From Trichuris trichiura (taxonomy: Eukaryota; Nematoda; Enoplea; Trichinellida; Trichuridae), in contig JBAJFE010000033.1 of NCBI GenBank assembly GCA_037903355.1, positions 62,001 to 126,000 of the forward strand: a stretch of 64,000 nucleotides of DNA, written 5' to 3'. Below are positions 1 to 10,483 of this stretch, piece by piece. Position numbers and translations under genes: made by a program. Under the pieces are notes generated by a model that was not told where the DNA came from, did no database searches, and worked only from the letters and a program-made list of their open reading frames with translations. Within the stretch, counting starts at the first letter, position 1. Each line of letters starts with the position of its first letter.

Positions 1-539
1 TCGTACCACCATTGCTGTTCTGTACCGTATACACCAAGTTAACCAGAATACCCATTCAATAAAAGACTTATATCTGTCATATATCGTCGCAAGAAGCTCT
101 GCTCCTACACCTTGTTTTCCTGCCCACGTTTTCAAGCCTTCCTTTTGATTGTGCTTTCTTTTTCATGCCAATGCGTTTCCTCATTGGCTGCATTCGATGC
201 AACATGATTCCAGGGGGTAATTTTTCATGGTCTGCGGCCATACTTTACGCCGTTAGCGTGTGAACATTTTCAATGGCCTGCGTTCATTCGCTTTGGTGGG
301 TCTTGGATTCTCCTGGTCAGGTGTTGCAAAGGTGCTTCTGCAGTTTTGGGCAGGACAGGTTAGTCTGAACGTGTGTACGGGCTTCCATTTTCCCACTTAA
401 AAAGAATGTGTTTGCATGGAACGAAGGAAGTATGATTTCAAAACCTCCCGTCTTCATCCAGACTTGTTAATGATGTGTTTTCTTCCCACAGGGTAAGTTT
501 CCGTGGGTGTACGTACGCATCCGTGAAGCGCATTTCCAT
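1..539. other. no recognisable gene
   Basis: I see no coding signature, RNA gene or structured repeat here. Short ORFs have no recognisable motif. Confidence 0.4.
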
Positions 540-732
540 ATGTTGTTATCCCTTACACTGCTGATGATGGAACAAGAGCAGTTCCGAAACGGACCGTATA
601 GAATTTGTTCTGTATTTTCTCTAACAATTTGCTCATCTATTCATTGGTAGGGCGCTTTGAAGTTTATGTACAGATACATCAAACAGGCCAAACCCGTGAA
701 CCAAAAGACCAACTATGAAATGTTGTTATCCC
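540..732 (+). repeat. foldback family B, copy 1 (Penelope-like derivative)
   Basis: A 167-bp insert (553-719) is flanked by a 13-bp direct repeat, ATGTTGTTATCCC, at 540-552 and 720-732. It begins with a hammerhead-like block (561-590): CTGATGA, a GGAAC/GTTCC stem, then GAAAC. It ends with the module shared by all family B copies (tttgaagtttatgtacagat through ctatgaa). This copy is linear, not folded back. A long, variable target duplication plus this motif fits Penelope-like retroelement derivatives; the family call is an inference. Confidence 0.7.
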
Positions 733-2475
733 CTGAATATTTCAAGTGTGACACGTTCTTTACCTGTCAATGCGACTGCGCTAGCCGCTGGACGAAGTCT
801 TTGTTCGCGACAACATTCGATCGTTGATTCCGCGTGGCCTAAACTTAGGACAACCCATACGTCAATTTGAGTGAACCCTCTTCCTGTTAGATATCCGTGC
901 GTGAGTGGCACAGTGGGTCATGGTAAGCAGAACGACTGTTAATGCGATCCCTGTTGGTAGTGATAACTATTCAGTTGAATTGTTAATTACTAAATGCCTG
1001 CGGATTTTCTAATTGAAAGGACGCTTTCTGTTAAAGCTGTTGATGAGCAGCGATGTGGAGAAAGGGGGTCATCGTATATCTTGATCCCAGTAATAAATAT
1101 TTCAGCGAAAGGTTGGCTAACCACTAGATGCTAATCTATTTCCCAATAGAAAGTAAAGAATTTCGTAGAACAGGTGACGACGGCTTGAAATCAGAAAATT
1201 CGCGAGAATAGCCTGAACAATGTGCTTAAGGAATAGAGTATTCAGACATATACTCTGATGGATGCAAAGAAAAGACAGAATTACGTAGCAGTATAGCGAG
1301 CAAAAGCGCCAATGGAAACCATTCGAGGCCGGGAAGACATACAGCCCACAGGAACAGTGGCAAAGCAAGTTCAGTAGCTACAATAGAAAAGACTCCAGTT
1401 GCCAAAAGGACACATTCTGTAGTTCATCCGCTGCTGAATGTTCTAATGGACCAATTTAACTACATCTTGTCTTAAACGCTGAGTGCAACAAGGATAGCAT
1501 GGTATGCTGCTTTCACAGAAACAAATTTGACCTGTGCATCATGTAAACCAGCACTGACCCTCTGGTCACGTAGACTAATGCGCGCAATGATGTAGTCTTG
1601 TCCCGCGTTCAAAATATCCCTCAGCATAATAACAAGGTTTCACATATCTGAATTGCAGCTTTATTCGCTTAGTACAAACCCGGCCTATAAAACGATCTTT
1701 CAGTGCAGCAAAATAGGTTTGGCATTCAGTTAAAATATCCGTTGCATTTTCACCCATGACATTTTAGAAATGACTTAAATATCCGTTTGTCGAACTGGAT
1801 GACATCCGGCTGTTTATGCAGGCTTAGAGTATGGATCAGGTCGCTAAGGAGCATCATCCGCTTTTAAGCAACTACTGATTTTTGGCACAATCACCAGATG
1901 TAATAAAAAAGTTTCCAAAAGTAATGTAATCCTATGAACCCGTCACGACTTACTTAAAATGGATAAAAATGGCTGCTTTAGTTGTTAATGGTTTGGACAG
2001 CTCAGCCATTCTCAAGCGTTTCACGCGACTCCCCGTGGAGGCTCTTCCCAGGGGCCAGGCCCTCCCTCTTTTCCTATTTGTCAGTTGTTTGCCATTTTAG
2101 TCTGGTAGCCGATATCCCCTAAGGCAAAGTCAGCAAACGAACATTGTAGAAGGATGCAATGTGAATGAACGGCCATGAACCCATTTATTCTTGCAGAACA
2201 GCATATGAAGCACACCGGCAAAGCCGACAAAGCATAAAAACGCTTTGTTAGAACTAATGAACGACCTTGCAGTGCGTCTTTGCTAGCTTCAGCTCCTGCC
2301 AAGTCAGTAACAGCCGCAAGTCACCTCTAGTTGCGGCATCGATTCTATTTCTGGACTTCGTTAAGGAAACGACCTTGCTAAACGTTCACTCTCCTAAGTA
2401 GGTAGAAGGAAAGACAATGAAAAATTGCTCTACGTTTTCCCACATGAGGAACCAAGATGAAACCATATTTTAAGT
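733..2475. other. no recognisable gene
   Basis: About 1.7 kb without a supported coding region. Minus-strand ORFs at 726-911, 1117-1368 and 2081-2302 are short, with no family motif or splice pattern I could confirm. Confidence 0.4.
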
Positions 2476-2752
2476 ATTCTACGAAATAGTTTCATAGTAG
2501 ATCTTCAGATTCACGGGTTTGGCCTGTTGGATGTATCTGTAAGTAAACTTCAAAGTGCTCTACCAACGAATGGATGAGCAAATTTTTCTGTATTTTCTCT
2601 TACAATTTGCTCATCCATCCGTTGGTAGGGCACTTTGAAGTTTACTTACAGATACATCCAACAGGCCAAACCCGTGAATCTGAAGATCTACTATGAAACT
2701 ATTCAAGCCTGTTAAAAGACATCCTGTCTTTCGAAAAATTCTACGAAATAGT
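2476..2752 (+). repeat. foldback family B, copy 2 (inverted-repeat form)
   Basis: A 15-bp direct repeat, ATTCTACGAAATAGT, at 2476-2490 and 2738-2752 brackets a 247-bp insert. Inside, an arm at about 2488-2583 is repeated in inverted orientation at about 2607-2700 with only a few mismatches, so the RNA or single strand would form a long hairpin. After the right arm comes an unpaired tail (2701-2737) ending ctgtctttcgaaa, also present in copies near 18400 and 44370. Confidence 0.78.
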
Positions 2753-3429
2753 GCTTACAGTTTTTCTTTGATGAGGAACTCATGCACAAAGCTGGACAAC
2801 GAAAGCTTGTTGGGAACCGAGGAAATACTGCTCATGCACCGTTAAATGATCTACAAGTTGACTAGTTTTGTATAGACATGATATAGTTACACGTGTATGG
2901 AAATTTTCTGGAGCGATTATCACAACTATTTTGCCCACTCCGCGGATCCCCTCACCCTCTTCAGCCCAAGCGCCGAGCCCCGCTTTAAGAATGGTTGAGA
3001 TAGGCTGTCTAGCAAATCCGTAATAGGTCAGTTTGCCCTTCTAGCAAGTAAAGTTTGGCCTTCACTTCAGGCAAAACAGGTGAATTGTCACATTCACTAC
3101 GGTGTCGCTTTGCAGGAGATTGGATGAGGTCCTGTTACGCCTTTGTCGATTGGAAGATTTTAATTACAGTTGAACCTCCGCAAGTTGACCACCCAAAGGA
3201 CTGAAGAAAGCCGGTCAACATAGGCCGGTTGTGAGTTCAAGGGGCTTGGATGAATAGATCAGTACCTGCACGCATTTTATTCTGTTGCACAGCATTTATT
3301 GGAGGTCTATTAAATGGCGAGGTGCATAAAAATAACGCCATTGTAAAATCATGCATAAGGCTTATCAGGGGCTAAAATGCTTCCTGAAAAAAGAGGCAAT
3401 TCTAGTCTGGTGCTTCTTCTGACTACAAA

Positions 3430-4002
3430 CTTAAGCTGTAACGGCGATCTCCACGCTAGCTACCCCGTTCAGCATCTCTGGGCATTTTTCAGCTGCAAAA
3501 CACCTCGGCAGCGCTAGCATGCGCCCGACGTCCTCTTCCTTCAGCTTTTGTACCATTTCCGTCTTATTGTCACTTTTCTCCTTTGCGTCGTCTCCTGCAC
3601 TATTTGCTTCTACGCTCATTCCCGCTTCGGCTAGTATAGATCAGAAGACAGCTTGTGGATTGGGTTTGGCAGAAGTGGCCATCCCATCATCTGTTGCAGC
3701 GAAATCTTCGAAATCTAGTCCTTCAATCTCTGCCTCGCAAGTCGGACTATCGGGTCAGAGCTCGACATTATTCTCTTGGTCTCTGACGAATCCAGCTCTC
3801 CTGAAGCATTTCCTTATTGCCTTCGGTTGAACCTTATTCCAAGAAGAACTGACCCAAAGTATAACGTCCGAAGTAGTGATGGACATAGCAGTCGAAGTCG
3901 CTCCCACAGATGAGCTGGTGACTTGTGCTTTGCTAATGACCCAGTGCAGAAGCTGGGTCCTGTATTTCACTTCAAATGTGTTAATTACTCCTTGATTTAG
4001 AG
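3430..4002 (-). pseudogene. Tigger transposase, C-terminal part
   Basis: On the minus strand, translation upstream of 3430 gives the end of a DDE_1 (CENP-B/Tigger) transposase: NQGVINTFEVKYR, then the third-aspartate segment TTSDVILWVSSSW and the family-typical KAIRKCFRRAGF. An acidic C-terminal tail follows with a stop codon near 3640. The piece begins at the hAT target duplication at 3995-4002 and continues, in element order, from the fragment at 9181-9292. It cannot make a protein from this locus because the gene is split and carries stops. Confidence 0.85.
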
Positions 4003-6210
4003 CAGTGATTCCCAAAGTGGGCAATATCGCCCCTTGAGCGTGACGGAAAGTTCTCGAGGGGCTATGGAAGCTGAAATTGCGCACAAGGGCGATAATGGTC
4101 TCGACTGGAGCGGTATGTTCAAAGCGAGGCATGAAAATTTAGAACGTCAGCCAAGCGTCTAGGGAAGTGCAGCTACTACGCGTCGTGGAGCTTTCTCGTC
4201 ATCGCTTGTCACCCGGTCTTCTCCATGATGGGATGGCATGATGGAACTTGCGAAAAGTGAACAATATCAGTAATATAATTTATCACGCTTTCATGTTAAT
4301 GTGGGTAATGAAGCGTTGATTCCATCATTTCCAATTAACTGCCCTGACAGCTCCTGCCTCAAGTAACTGAAACTGTTGACTTCTAATATAAATAAACGAG
4401 TGGGGGTCTAAGCGTTTGGCGTGAAGTAAAAAAAGCAGCCTTTCTCTGTCGAAACTTCACCGGCCGTAATCTTTCGATGCTTATTACTGAAACTTCAGAA
4501 GTTGTTATAGTGAGCTTTTGAAAAAAAGGAAACCTGAAGTGAATGAATAAAATAACGCATTAGCAGACGCTCAAAGTTTTGCATTTTTTCACTTCCCAGA
4601 GCGAGTTTTGTAGATACAAGAACACCACCTTTCCATTATTTGTGTAATTCTCTAGATGTCTCAATCGCACTGTCAGACTTCAGAAATAGTGATTTCTTAA
4701 CAAAGAAGAGAATGAACAGGAGAACGAAGTGAGAGAACGGTCACAAAATTGCCATCTGCTTGAAGCTGTCCGTAACAGTTCAGTTATATTCTTTCTTTAT
4801 GGAATCCATCTTTGAAGTAAATTTCTTATATATCTTTGTTGCAAGGGTAAAATTCTTTTTTCATGGAATATTGTAAGCAGCGTGTTTTATGTCAATCATC
4901 CGATGTTTTATGTCAATCATTCGACAATCTTTTCCTTGTTTTCACCTCTTCGTGTAACTTTGCAGTCATACACTGTATTACTCGCCAAGCTGCACTCTTC
5001 CTTACTTGAGGCTTTTCACGTCTACTTAATTTAAAACATTTTCCAATTCTTTCCATTGCAAGATTAATTTTGCTGTTTTAAATTAGGAAAATTATTTTAA
5101 GCTTTTCAGTTTTCGAGTCGAATTTCCCTTAGCTAATGTGGTTTTCGAATTTAGCTTTGCAGTGACTTCAGCGCCTCGTGAAGATTTCATCACTCAATTG
5201 TGGAGTACAGAACGCCGGTTATAGTATCAGTTGCGAGCAGATTTAAGGTAACTTCAACTGGACATTATTATAACGTATCAGCGGGCTGTTAATCACGTAA
5301 ACCTCAGGTAAACATTTTGCTTGTGTTTATTGAAGACCAGATGCCTTAATCATCGATCACACCATTTCATTTATTCTGCAATTTATCTACGAACAATCCC
5401 AGGATTTGACTAAAGTCTACGTTTATGTATGCCAGAGACGACCCATGTTCAGCGATTGGGACAACGTACGCATTTATTACTATTTATTGAAATCTTTATT
5501 CAATTTATTTTATTTTGTTTCAAGTCTGTTTTATTTTATTACCTTTTGTCTTTGTTTCCTTAATGCTGGTACGGTCTTTGTAGAGCAAGGACGCATATGA
5601 GGGTTTGGTAGCGATAGGAGAAATAAAACCAAACTGTTTTATTAGAACTTTGGGCAGGATTTATACTCAAGGATCTTAAACTAAAATTTTGCATGCAGGT
5701 TGGTTAAATGAAGTAATTAATCAGCAAATAATCTTAATCAGAAGAGCAGTCACAAATAGTGACAAATTCGCACCTTTTTATTTCCATGACATCGCGTGAC
5801 TCATGGGCTACCGTCAACGTGACTACAGCCTTGTTATTTCGCTCTAAGGATGGAACAGGGTGAGCCCTGAAAGGTCTGCAGACAGGTGAACTTTCATGAC
5901 TAATGAACGGGTTGCTTTCAAAAAAAGTTCACATACATCTCCCCGGAAATTGAGTGCCTGAACTTGTCACGAATTATGACACCATCCGCCAAGTGACTGA
6001 TCGTTGACTCATCACTTCATCGGCGAACGTGGACTTGTCAAGTTCCAGTTTGTTCCTAAGCTATATATAGCGTGGACAACGTTATATCAAACAGATGGGC
6101 TTGTATCTCCAGTACTGGATTTCACGTTTGCGCTTGTTCCAGAGATATAGTCATTTCTATCTGACTACACGCGCTTTGTAAGTGTTTTCTGGAATTACTG
6201 CTAATGACTG

Positions 6211-6492
6211 ACTGCTAATATTTTCATAATGAAAAAACTTTATTACGGATCGGTTCCCGTTTATGTATGTAAAAGATACTCCGGAGCTTTCGGGTCATTC
6301 GAGACCCGTCATCAGCGGTCGAAAGTTGTAATTTACAACTTTAGACCGCTGATAACGGGTCTCGAATGACCCGAAAGCTCCGGAGTCTCTTTTCATGTAC
6401 ATCAACGGGAACCGTTCCGTAATAAAGTTTTTTCAGTATGAAAATATATGGTCCCGTACCAAGACACCACGTTTTCAAAAACTGCTAATATT
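6211..6492 (+). repeat. foldback family A, copy 1, with hammerhead-like motifs
   Basis: A 12-bp duplication, ACTGCTAATATT (6211-6222 and 6481-6492), flanks a 258-bp insert that is a near-perfect palindrome centred near 6330 (arms about 6223-6328 and 6333-6440). The right arm reads CTGATAA (6349-6355), then a GGGTC/GACCC stem, GAAA (6373-6376) and a short GCTCCGGAG hairpin. The left arm holds the same on the minus strand with CTGATGA (6309-6315). This resembles the type-I hammerhead layout of Penelope-like elements, but one extra base before stem II makes catalysis uncertain. Confidence 0.78.
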
Positions 6493-6799
6493 GAACTATT
6501 ACTTAGAATCGTTACAATTAAAAGCGTAGGATTTTGTAATGGTGCGTATATCATCACATTTTAACTTATTACTGCAAATATTTTATCCGTTTACTCTTTG
6601 AAAGCAGGGCGAAGTGTTGTTCGAAAGTAAAAGGCGTTGCAGGAAACGATTGTTTAGTCTCAAATTTTACTATAAGGCTTGTGTAGATGCTGATTATGCA
6701 ACCGAGACTTTGAATGCATGCTGGCAGCTACTCTGCCACTCCTCGTATTCAATTGTACCCAACACGACATTCCTAATTGAAGAGGAACTAATGTTTAGT

Positions 6800-8582
6800 T
6801 TTTTCATTAAGGCGGAAACGAAAAGAATTGCCGGCAATACAGCTTGGAGTATTTAAAATATGGTTTTATCCCTTCACCAGCTAATAAGCATTCATCTATG
6901 TGCTTGATCTGCGAAAAAGCGTTTTCAAACGAATCAATGAAGCCGTCAAGATTGCAAGAACATTTGAAAGGAGTACATGCTGACAAGTCTAATAAAGGCA
7001 TGGCTTATTTTCAGTCGCTTGGGAAAAAATACAGCAAAAAGCCAACATTGCGAAGTATGCTGTCTTCTGCTTCGCAAGAAGGAAATGATAAGCTATTTGC
7101 TTCTTACAATATTTCATTCCTAATTGCAAAATCAGGAAAGCCGCATAACATTGGGGAAAAGTTGTTGCTTCCTGTCATCAGAGAAATTCTGCGTCCGTTT
7201 CTGCACATATCACCGACTGGAATCAGAACAATTCCCTTGAGCAGTAATACGGTGCAGAGGAAAATAGACAAAATGAGCAATGACATAGAAGAAAATTTAT
7301 GCAGTTTTTTGAAGACTACATCATTTGCCTTGCAACTTGATGAATCCACTTTGCCTGACAATGAAATATTACTGCTAGCCTACGTTCACTTATTAAAAGA
7401 CGATCATTTAACGCATGAACTATTGTTTGCCAAAGAACTTGTAACCGACACTAAAAGAGAGTCAATATTTCGCGCTGTAGAAAAATTTTTCAAAGGAAAG
7501 GATATTCCTCTTACGAACGTAATGAGCGTAGCAACTGACGGAGCGCCGTCCATGGTGAGAGGTCAACGTAGATTTACTGCGCATTTGAAGGAAGTGGTTC
7601 CGAGTGTGTTGGCGATTCACTGCGTGATTCATCGGCAGCATTTGGTTGCAAAACATCTCAGCGACCTTTTGAGTTGCTCACTTCAGTTTGTCGTTTCAGC
7701 AGTGAACAAAGTCAAGAGTAAGTCGTTGAATGAAAGAATATTCGGTCAGTTGTGTGAGGTGAATGATGAAGAGTTTAGCCGTTCATTGCATCACACTGAA
7801 GTTCGTTGGTTATCGAAAGGCACTTGCTTGAGCCGCTTTTACAGCCTTTTTGATACAGTTTTGGAATTCTTAGGGGACGAGAATGCTACACTGCGAGACA
7901 ACCTGAAGAAATTCAAAAACGAGATCGGATGCCTAACAGAATCACACTCAAAGTTCAATGCGATGAATTTGAAGTTGCAGGGCGATGATCTTGATTTAAT
8001 CAAAACAAAGGCCATTTTATCTGCATTTATTTCAAAGCTAGTTATCTTCACATGAAACCTGGGACGTGGCGACTTTTGTCAGTTCCCACTCTTCGCTGCG
8101 CTCAAGAAAAACTCAGAAGTCGCTGATGAAGACATCTTGGTGTACTGTCATCGCTTGGAAATGCTGCGCGCGGATCTTGTGAAACGATTCAGTAACACTC
8201 TATCTATGAAAACTCAAGACTGAGTTGTAGATTCATTCTGCAATGAGGAAGAGGCAGAAATAGAACCACGAGAAGAGTCAGCAGAATTGCAAAGCAACGA
8301 AGGGATCAAATCGAGTTTAGAAGCAGATATCACCAGTTTTTGTTGCAACTACAAGTAGCACAACTTCATCCACAGTTATGGACTGTTGTGCAAAAACTTC
8401 TTATCGCTCATCCATCTTCATACTTAGTTGAACGTGGATTCAGTGCAGTTACCGACCTGCTGAGTAAGAAAAGTAATCGGCTACAATTAGTGAAACGAGA
8501 CGACCTAAGAAAAATGCTCACACATATTAATTCCGATGTAAAAAAGTTAGTTTCACTTCATCAGGCGCACCCTTCTGATTGA
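6800..8582 (+). pseudogene. hAT transposase, BED zinc-finger type (hAT1)
   Basis: The main open stretch 6844-8052 encodes a BED-type C2H2 finger (CLIC...H...H, 6901-6990), then the hAT RNase H-like core with LQLDEST (first Asp), VATDGAPSM (second Asp) and AIHCVIHRQHL. The C-terminal hAT dimerisation motif, HPSSYLVERGFSAVTDLL, is at 8407-8460. Lesions: a frame break near 6845 just before the EYLKYGF start block, TGA at 8053 and again near 8223, and a frameshift near 8340. This is the ZBED/SCAND3-like class common in animals. Clearly inactive. Confidence 0.88.
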
Positions 8583-9180
8583 AAAATTGGTTGCTATGTT
8601 ATCTTAAGGATAAAAAGGATCACCGTCATGAACTTCCTCTGTAATCTTTTTTCTCATATGTCAAAAAGCTTTTACCACGCATTTTAAATTGTGTTCTATC
8701 ACACCGAACAGAAAACGTTTTGCGAAGCAGCGACAATCAAAATTCTGAGGTCAAAAGCTCGTACAGTCAAAACACCGAAAGGAGAAAATCCTGAAAACAA
8801 AAACTACCACTGTCTTGCTCCCTGTCTCTTAGTCAAGTAATTTTATTTTTGGGATATTGACCGTTCAGGATTTTGACGGCTCAAGATTTCGTCACTCAGG
8901 CTTTCATAACTGAGGATTTTGTCACTTCAGATTTCGACATACAAGCCTCATAATGATTCTCAAGGCCTCATGATTTTATTGTTACGGAAGGTAACCCGTT
9001 TAACATGCAGAGAATGTCAGTGAACCGATAACTGTAGAGCACCACGACACGCCTTGACCTATCCTCACTGTCGAGTCTACTCAAGTCTGGGGAGTCCACG
9101 ACTGAGAGAAATGGGGGGAGGGGATGACAAAACGTTTGCCTCAAAAGGAGGCGGTGGCAAAAAAATTTTGGAGACCACCG

Positions 9181-9292
9181 ATCTAGAGGCTGGGTTTTTG
9201 AGGAAGTGTTTGGAAGTAGGAACTTCAGCGTAACGTTTGTGAGGTGCCTCAGGCGAGGATGGCTCGGACAATCGTCTACTACCAATAAGAAG
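9181..9292 (-). pseudogene. Tigger transposase, central DDE piece
   Basis: Minus-strand translation gives FLLVVDDCPSHPRLRHLTN followed by LKFLLPNTSSKTQPLD, the second-aspartate block of DDE_1 transposases. The piece is bounded exactly by the hAT1 duplication (9181-9188) and the Gypsy1 duplication GAAG (9289-9292). It is the only link between the two halves of Tigger and shows that they are one element. The longer minus ORF running to 9552 is a chance fusion into Gypsy1. Confidence 0.88.
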
Positions 9293-9474
9293 TGTAGCAG
9301 TTGCGAAGAGTAGAGAGTTATGTAGGCGTAATAGAAGTGCATATGTTGGGACCTAAAGATTACAGAAGGGGACACGGTAGACAGAGGGAGAGAGACACGG
9401 AGACAACTGGTTGCGATCGGTTGATATACGTGTGTTGCGAAGGAGTAAAAGGTTGTACACGGAGAAGTGTTACA
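9293..9474 (+). repeat. Gypsy1 5' LTR
   Basis: 182 bp, starting TGTAGCAG and ending GTTACA, repeated at 13893-14074 with two substitutions. It begins right after the target duplication GAAG. Confidence 0.93.
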
Positions 9475-9477
9475 TTC

Positions 9478-9488
9478 TGGTAGCAGAG
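9478..9488 (+). promoter_or_regulatory. Gypsy1 primer-binding site
   Basis: TGGTAGCAGAG starts 3 bp after the LTR and is complementary to the usual 3' end of eukaryotic initiator-methionine tRNA (CTCTGCTACCA). Such a site primes minus-strand DNA synthesis. The tRNA assignment is from general knowledge, not from a tRNA gene in this window. Confidence 0.7.
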
Positions 9489-9526
9489 CGTTCTGTCGCG
9501 GTCGTTTTTTCGATTCATTCTTCGGA

Positions 9527-10483
9527 ATGTCTGCCGATGAGGTTACCGGCAATGGTTCTTCTGGAATAATGAACTGCGTTAGTTTGCCCCGTTCTTTTGA
9601 CGAAGGTAATTTTGGCGAATGGCTTTTGAGATTTGAGATTTGTAGTAGCGCTAATAACTGGAACGACGAAGTAAAAGCACGGCGCTTGCCGACATTGCTA
9701 GAAGGTGAAGCATTTTTGGCGTATCAATGCTTGCCGGATGATGTCCGTCGCAACTATGGGAGGTTGACGACAGAACTGAAGAACAGTTTGCTGCCTCCGG
9801 GTAGTGCGCGTGCCGCGTTTGTCCAATTTGAAAGCATGCGTTGGGGAACTGGCGAAAGTGTTCGCGCTTTCGTGCACCGGTTAACCCAAGCATTGAATTT
9901 GGCTGTTCCAGGGTTGGATACGCGTAGCAGAGATCGTCTCCTCTTGCAGCGCTTTTTGTCAGCCTTGCCACAATTGCATCGCCGTGAAGTGTTACTTCAA
10001 GGAGAAATTGACTCTGTCGAACAAGCGATTCAGAAGACGCGGATACTATTGTCTTTCGACGAAATGCCCCTTATGCCTGCGGCAACAGTTGCCGTTCCAG
10101 CGAACGCACCGGCCCAAGAGAAAACTGTGCGCGACGAGGATCGCTGGCGAATGATCGATCGAAGAATTGACGAACTAAGTGAGCAGTTGTCTATACTGAC
10201 AATGCGCCCGCCAGAGCAACTGAAAGGATTGGAATGTTACATCTGTGGCAGAATTGGTCACTTCGCAAGAAATTGTCGAGCCAACAGAAATGAAAGATCG
10301 CTGACGCACTCCGTACAGAACGCACTAAGCGATAGGGTGCGGCGGAGTTCCGGCCCAACCGCTCACCGCGTAAGCGGTTGGAGAGGTCCACGCCGAAGCA
10401 CTTATCGTACGGAACAAGTTTCTGCAAGTAATTCACATTTCACGTCTACAATAGTCGATCATTCTGCAAAGGTGAATTTCTAA
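9527..10483 (+). CDS. Gypsy1 Gag
   Basis: Gag packages the element RNA into cytoplasmic virus-like particles. I start it at 9527 (MSADEVTGNG), the first ATG after the primer-binding site; an earlier in-frame ATG at 9467 lies in the LTR. The protein of about 318 residues has a helical capsid-like N-terminal part and one CCHC zinc knuckle, CYICGRIGHFARNC, at 10235-10276, followed by a basic tail. It ends with TAA at 10481-10483. The pol frame is the same frame, so pol would need stop read-through, unless the stop is a mutation. Confidence 0.85.
   Translation: MSADEVTGNGSSGIMNCVSLPRSFDEGNFGEWLLRFEICSSANNWNDEVKARRLPTLLEGEAFLAYQCLPDDVRRNYGRLTTELKNSLLPPGSARAAFVQFESMRWGTGESVRAFVHRLTQALNLAVPGLDTRSRDRLLLQRFLSALPQLHRREVLLQGEIDSVEQAIQKTRILLSFDEMPLMPAATVAVPANAPAQEKTVRDEDRWRMIDRRIDELSEQLSILTMRPPEQLKGLECYICGRIGHFARNCRANRNERSLTHSVQNALSDRVRRSSGPTAHRVSGWRGPRRSTYRTEQVSASNSHFTSTIVDHSAKVNF

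Larger units (their letters stand above)
4003..9180 (+). mobile_element. hAT transposon inserted in Tigger (hAT1)
   Basis: The left terminus CAGTGATTCCCAAA at 4003 pairs with the right terminus ending GAGACCACCG at 9180 (reverse complement CGGTGGTCTCCAAAA), a diverged hAT terminal inverted repeat. Target duplications are ATTTAGAG (3995-4002) and ATCTAGAG (9181-9188), 7 of 8 identical; 8 bp is the hAT hallmark. Removing 4003-9180 rejoins the Tigger frame at QPL-D/N-QGVIN. The interior holds a BED-finger hAT transposase pseudogene and a foldback repeat. 4003-6222 is otherwise non-coding. Confidence 0.82.

Noticed and set aside
3519..3830. 103-codon plus-strand ORF with a signal-like N-terminus
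   Set aside because: It is antisense to the Tigger C-terminus, whose motifs are clear on the minus strand.
8968..9552. 194-codon minus-strand ORF
   Set aside because: A chance fusion: it runs through the Gypsy1 5' LTR, the Tigger fragment at 9181-9292 and hAT1 end sequence.
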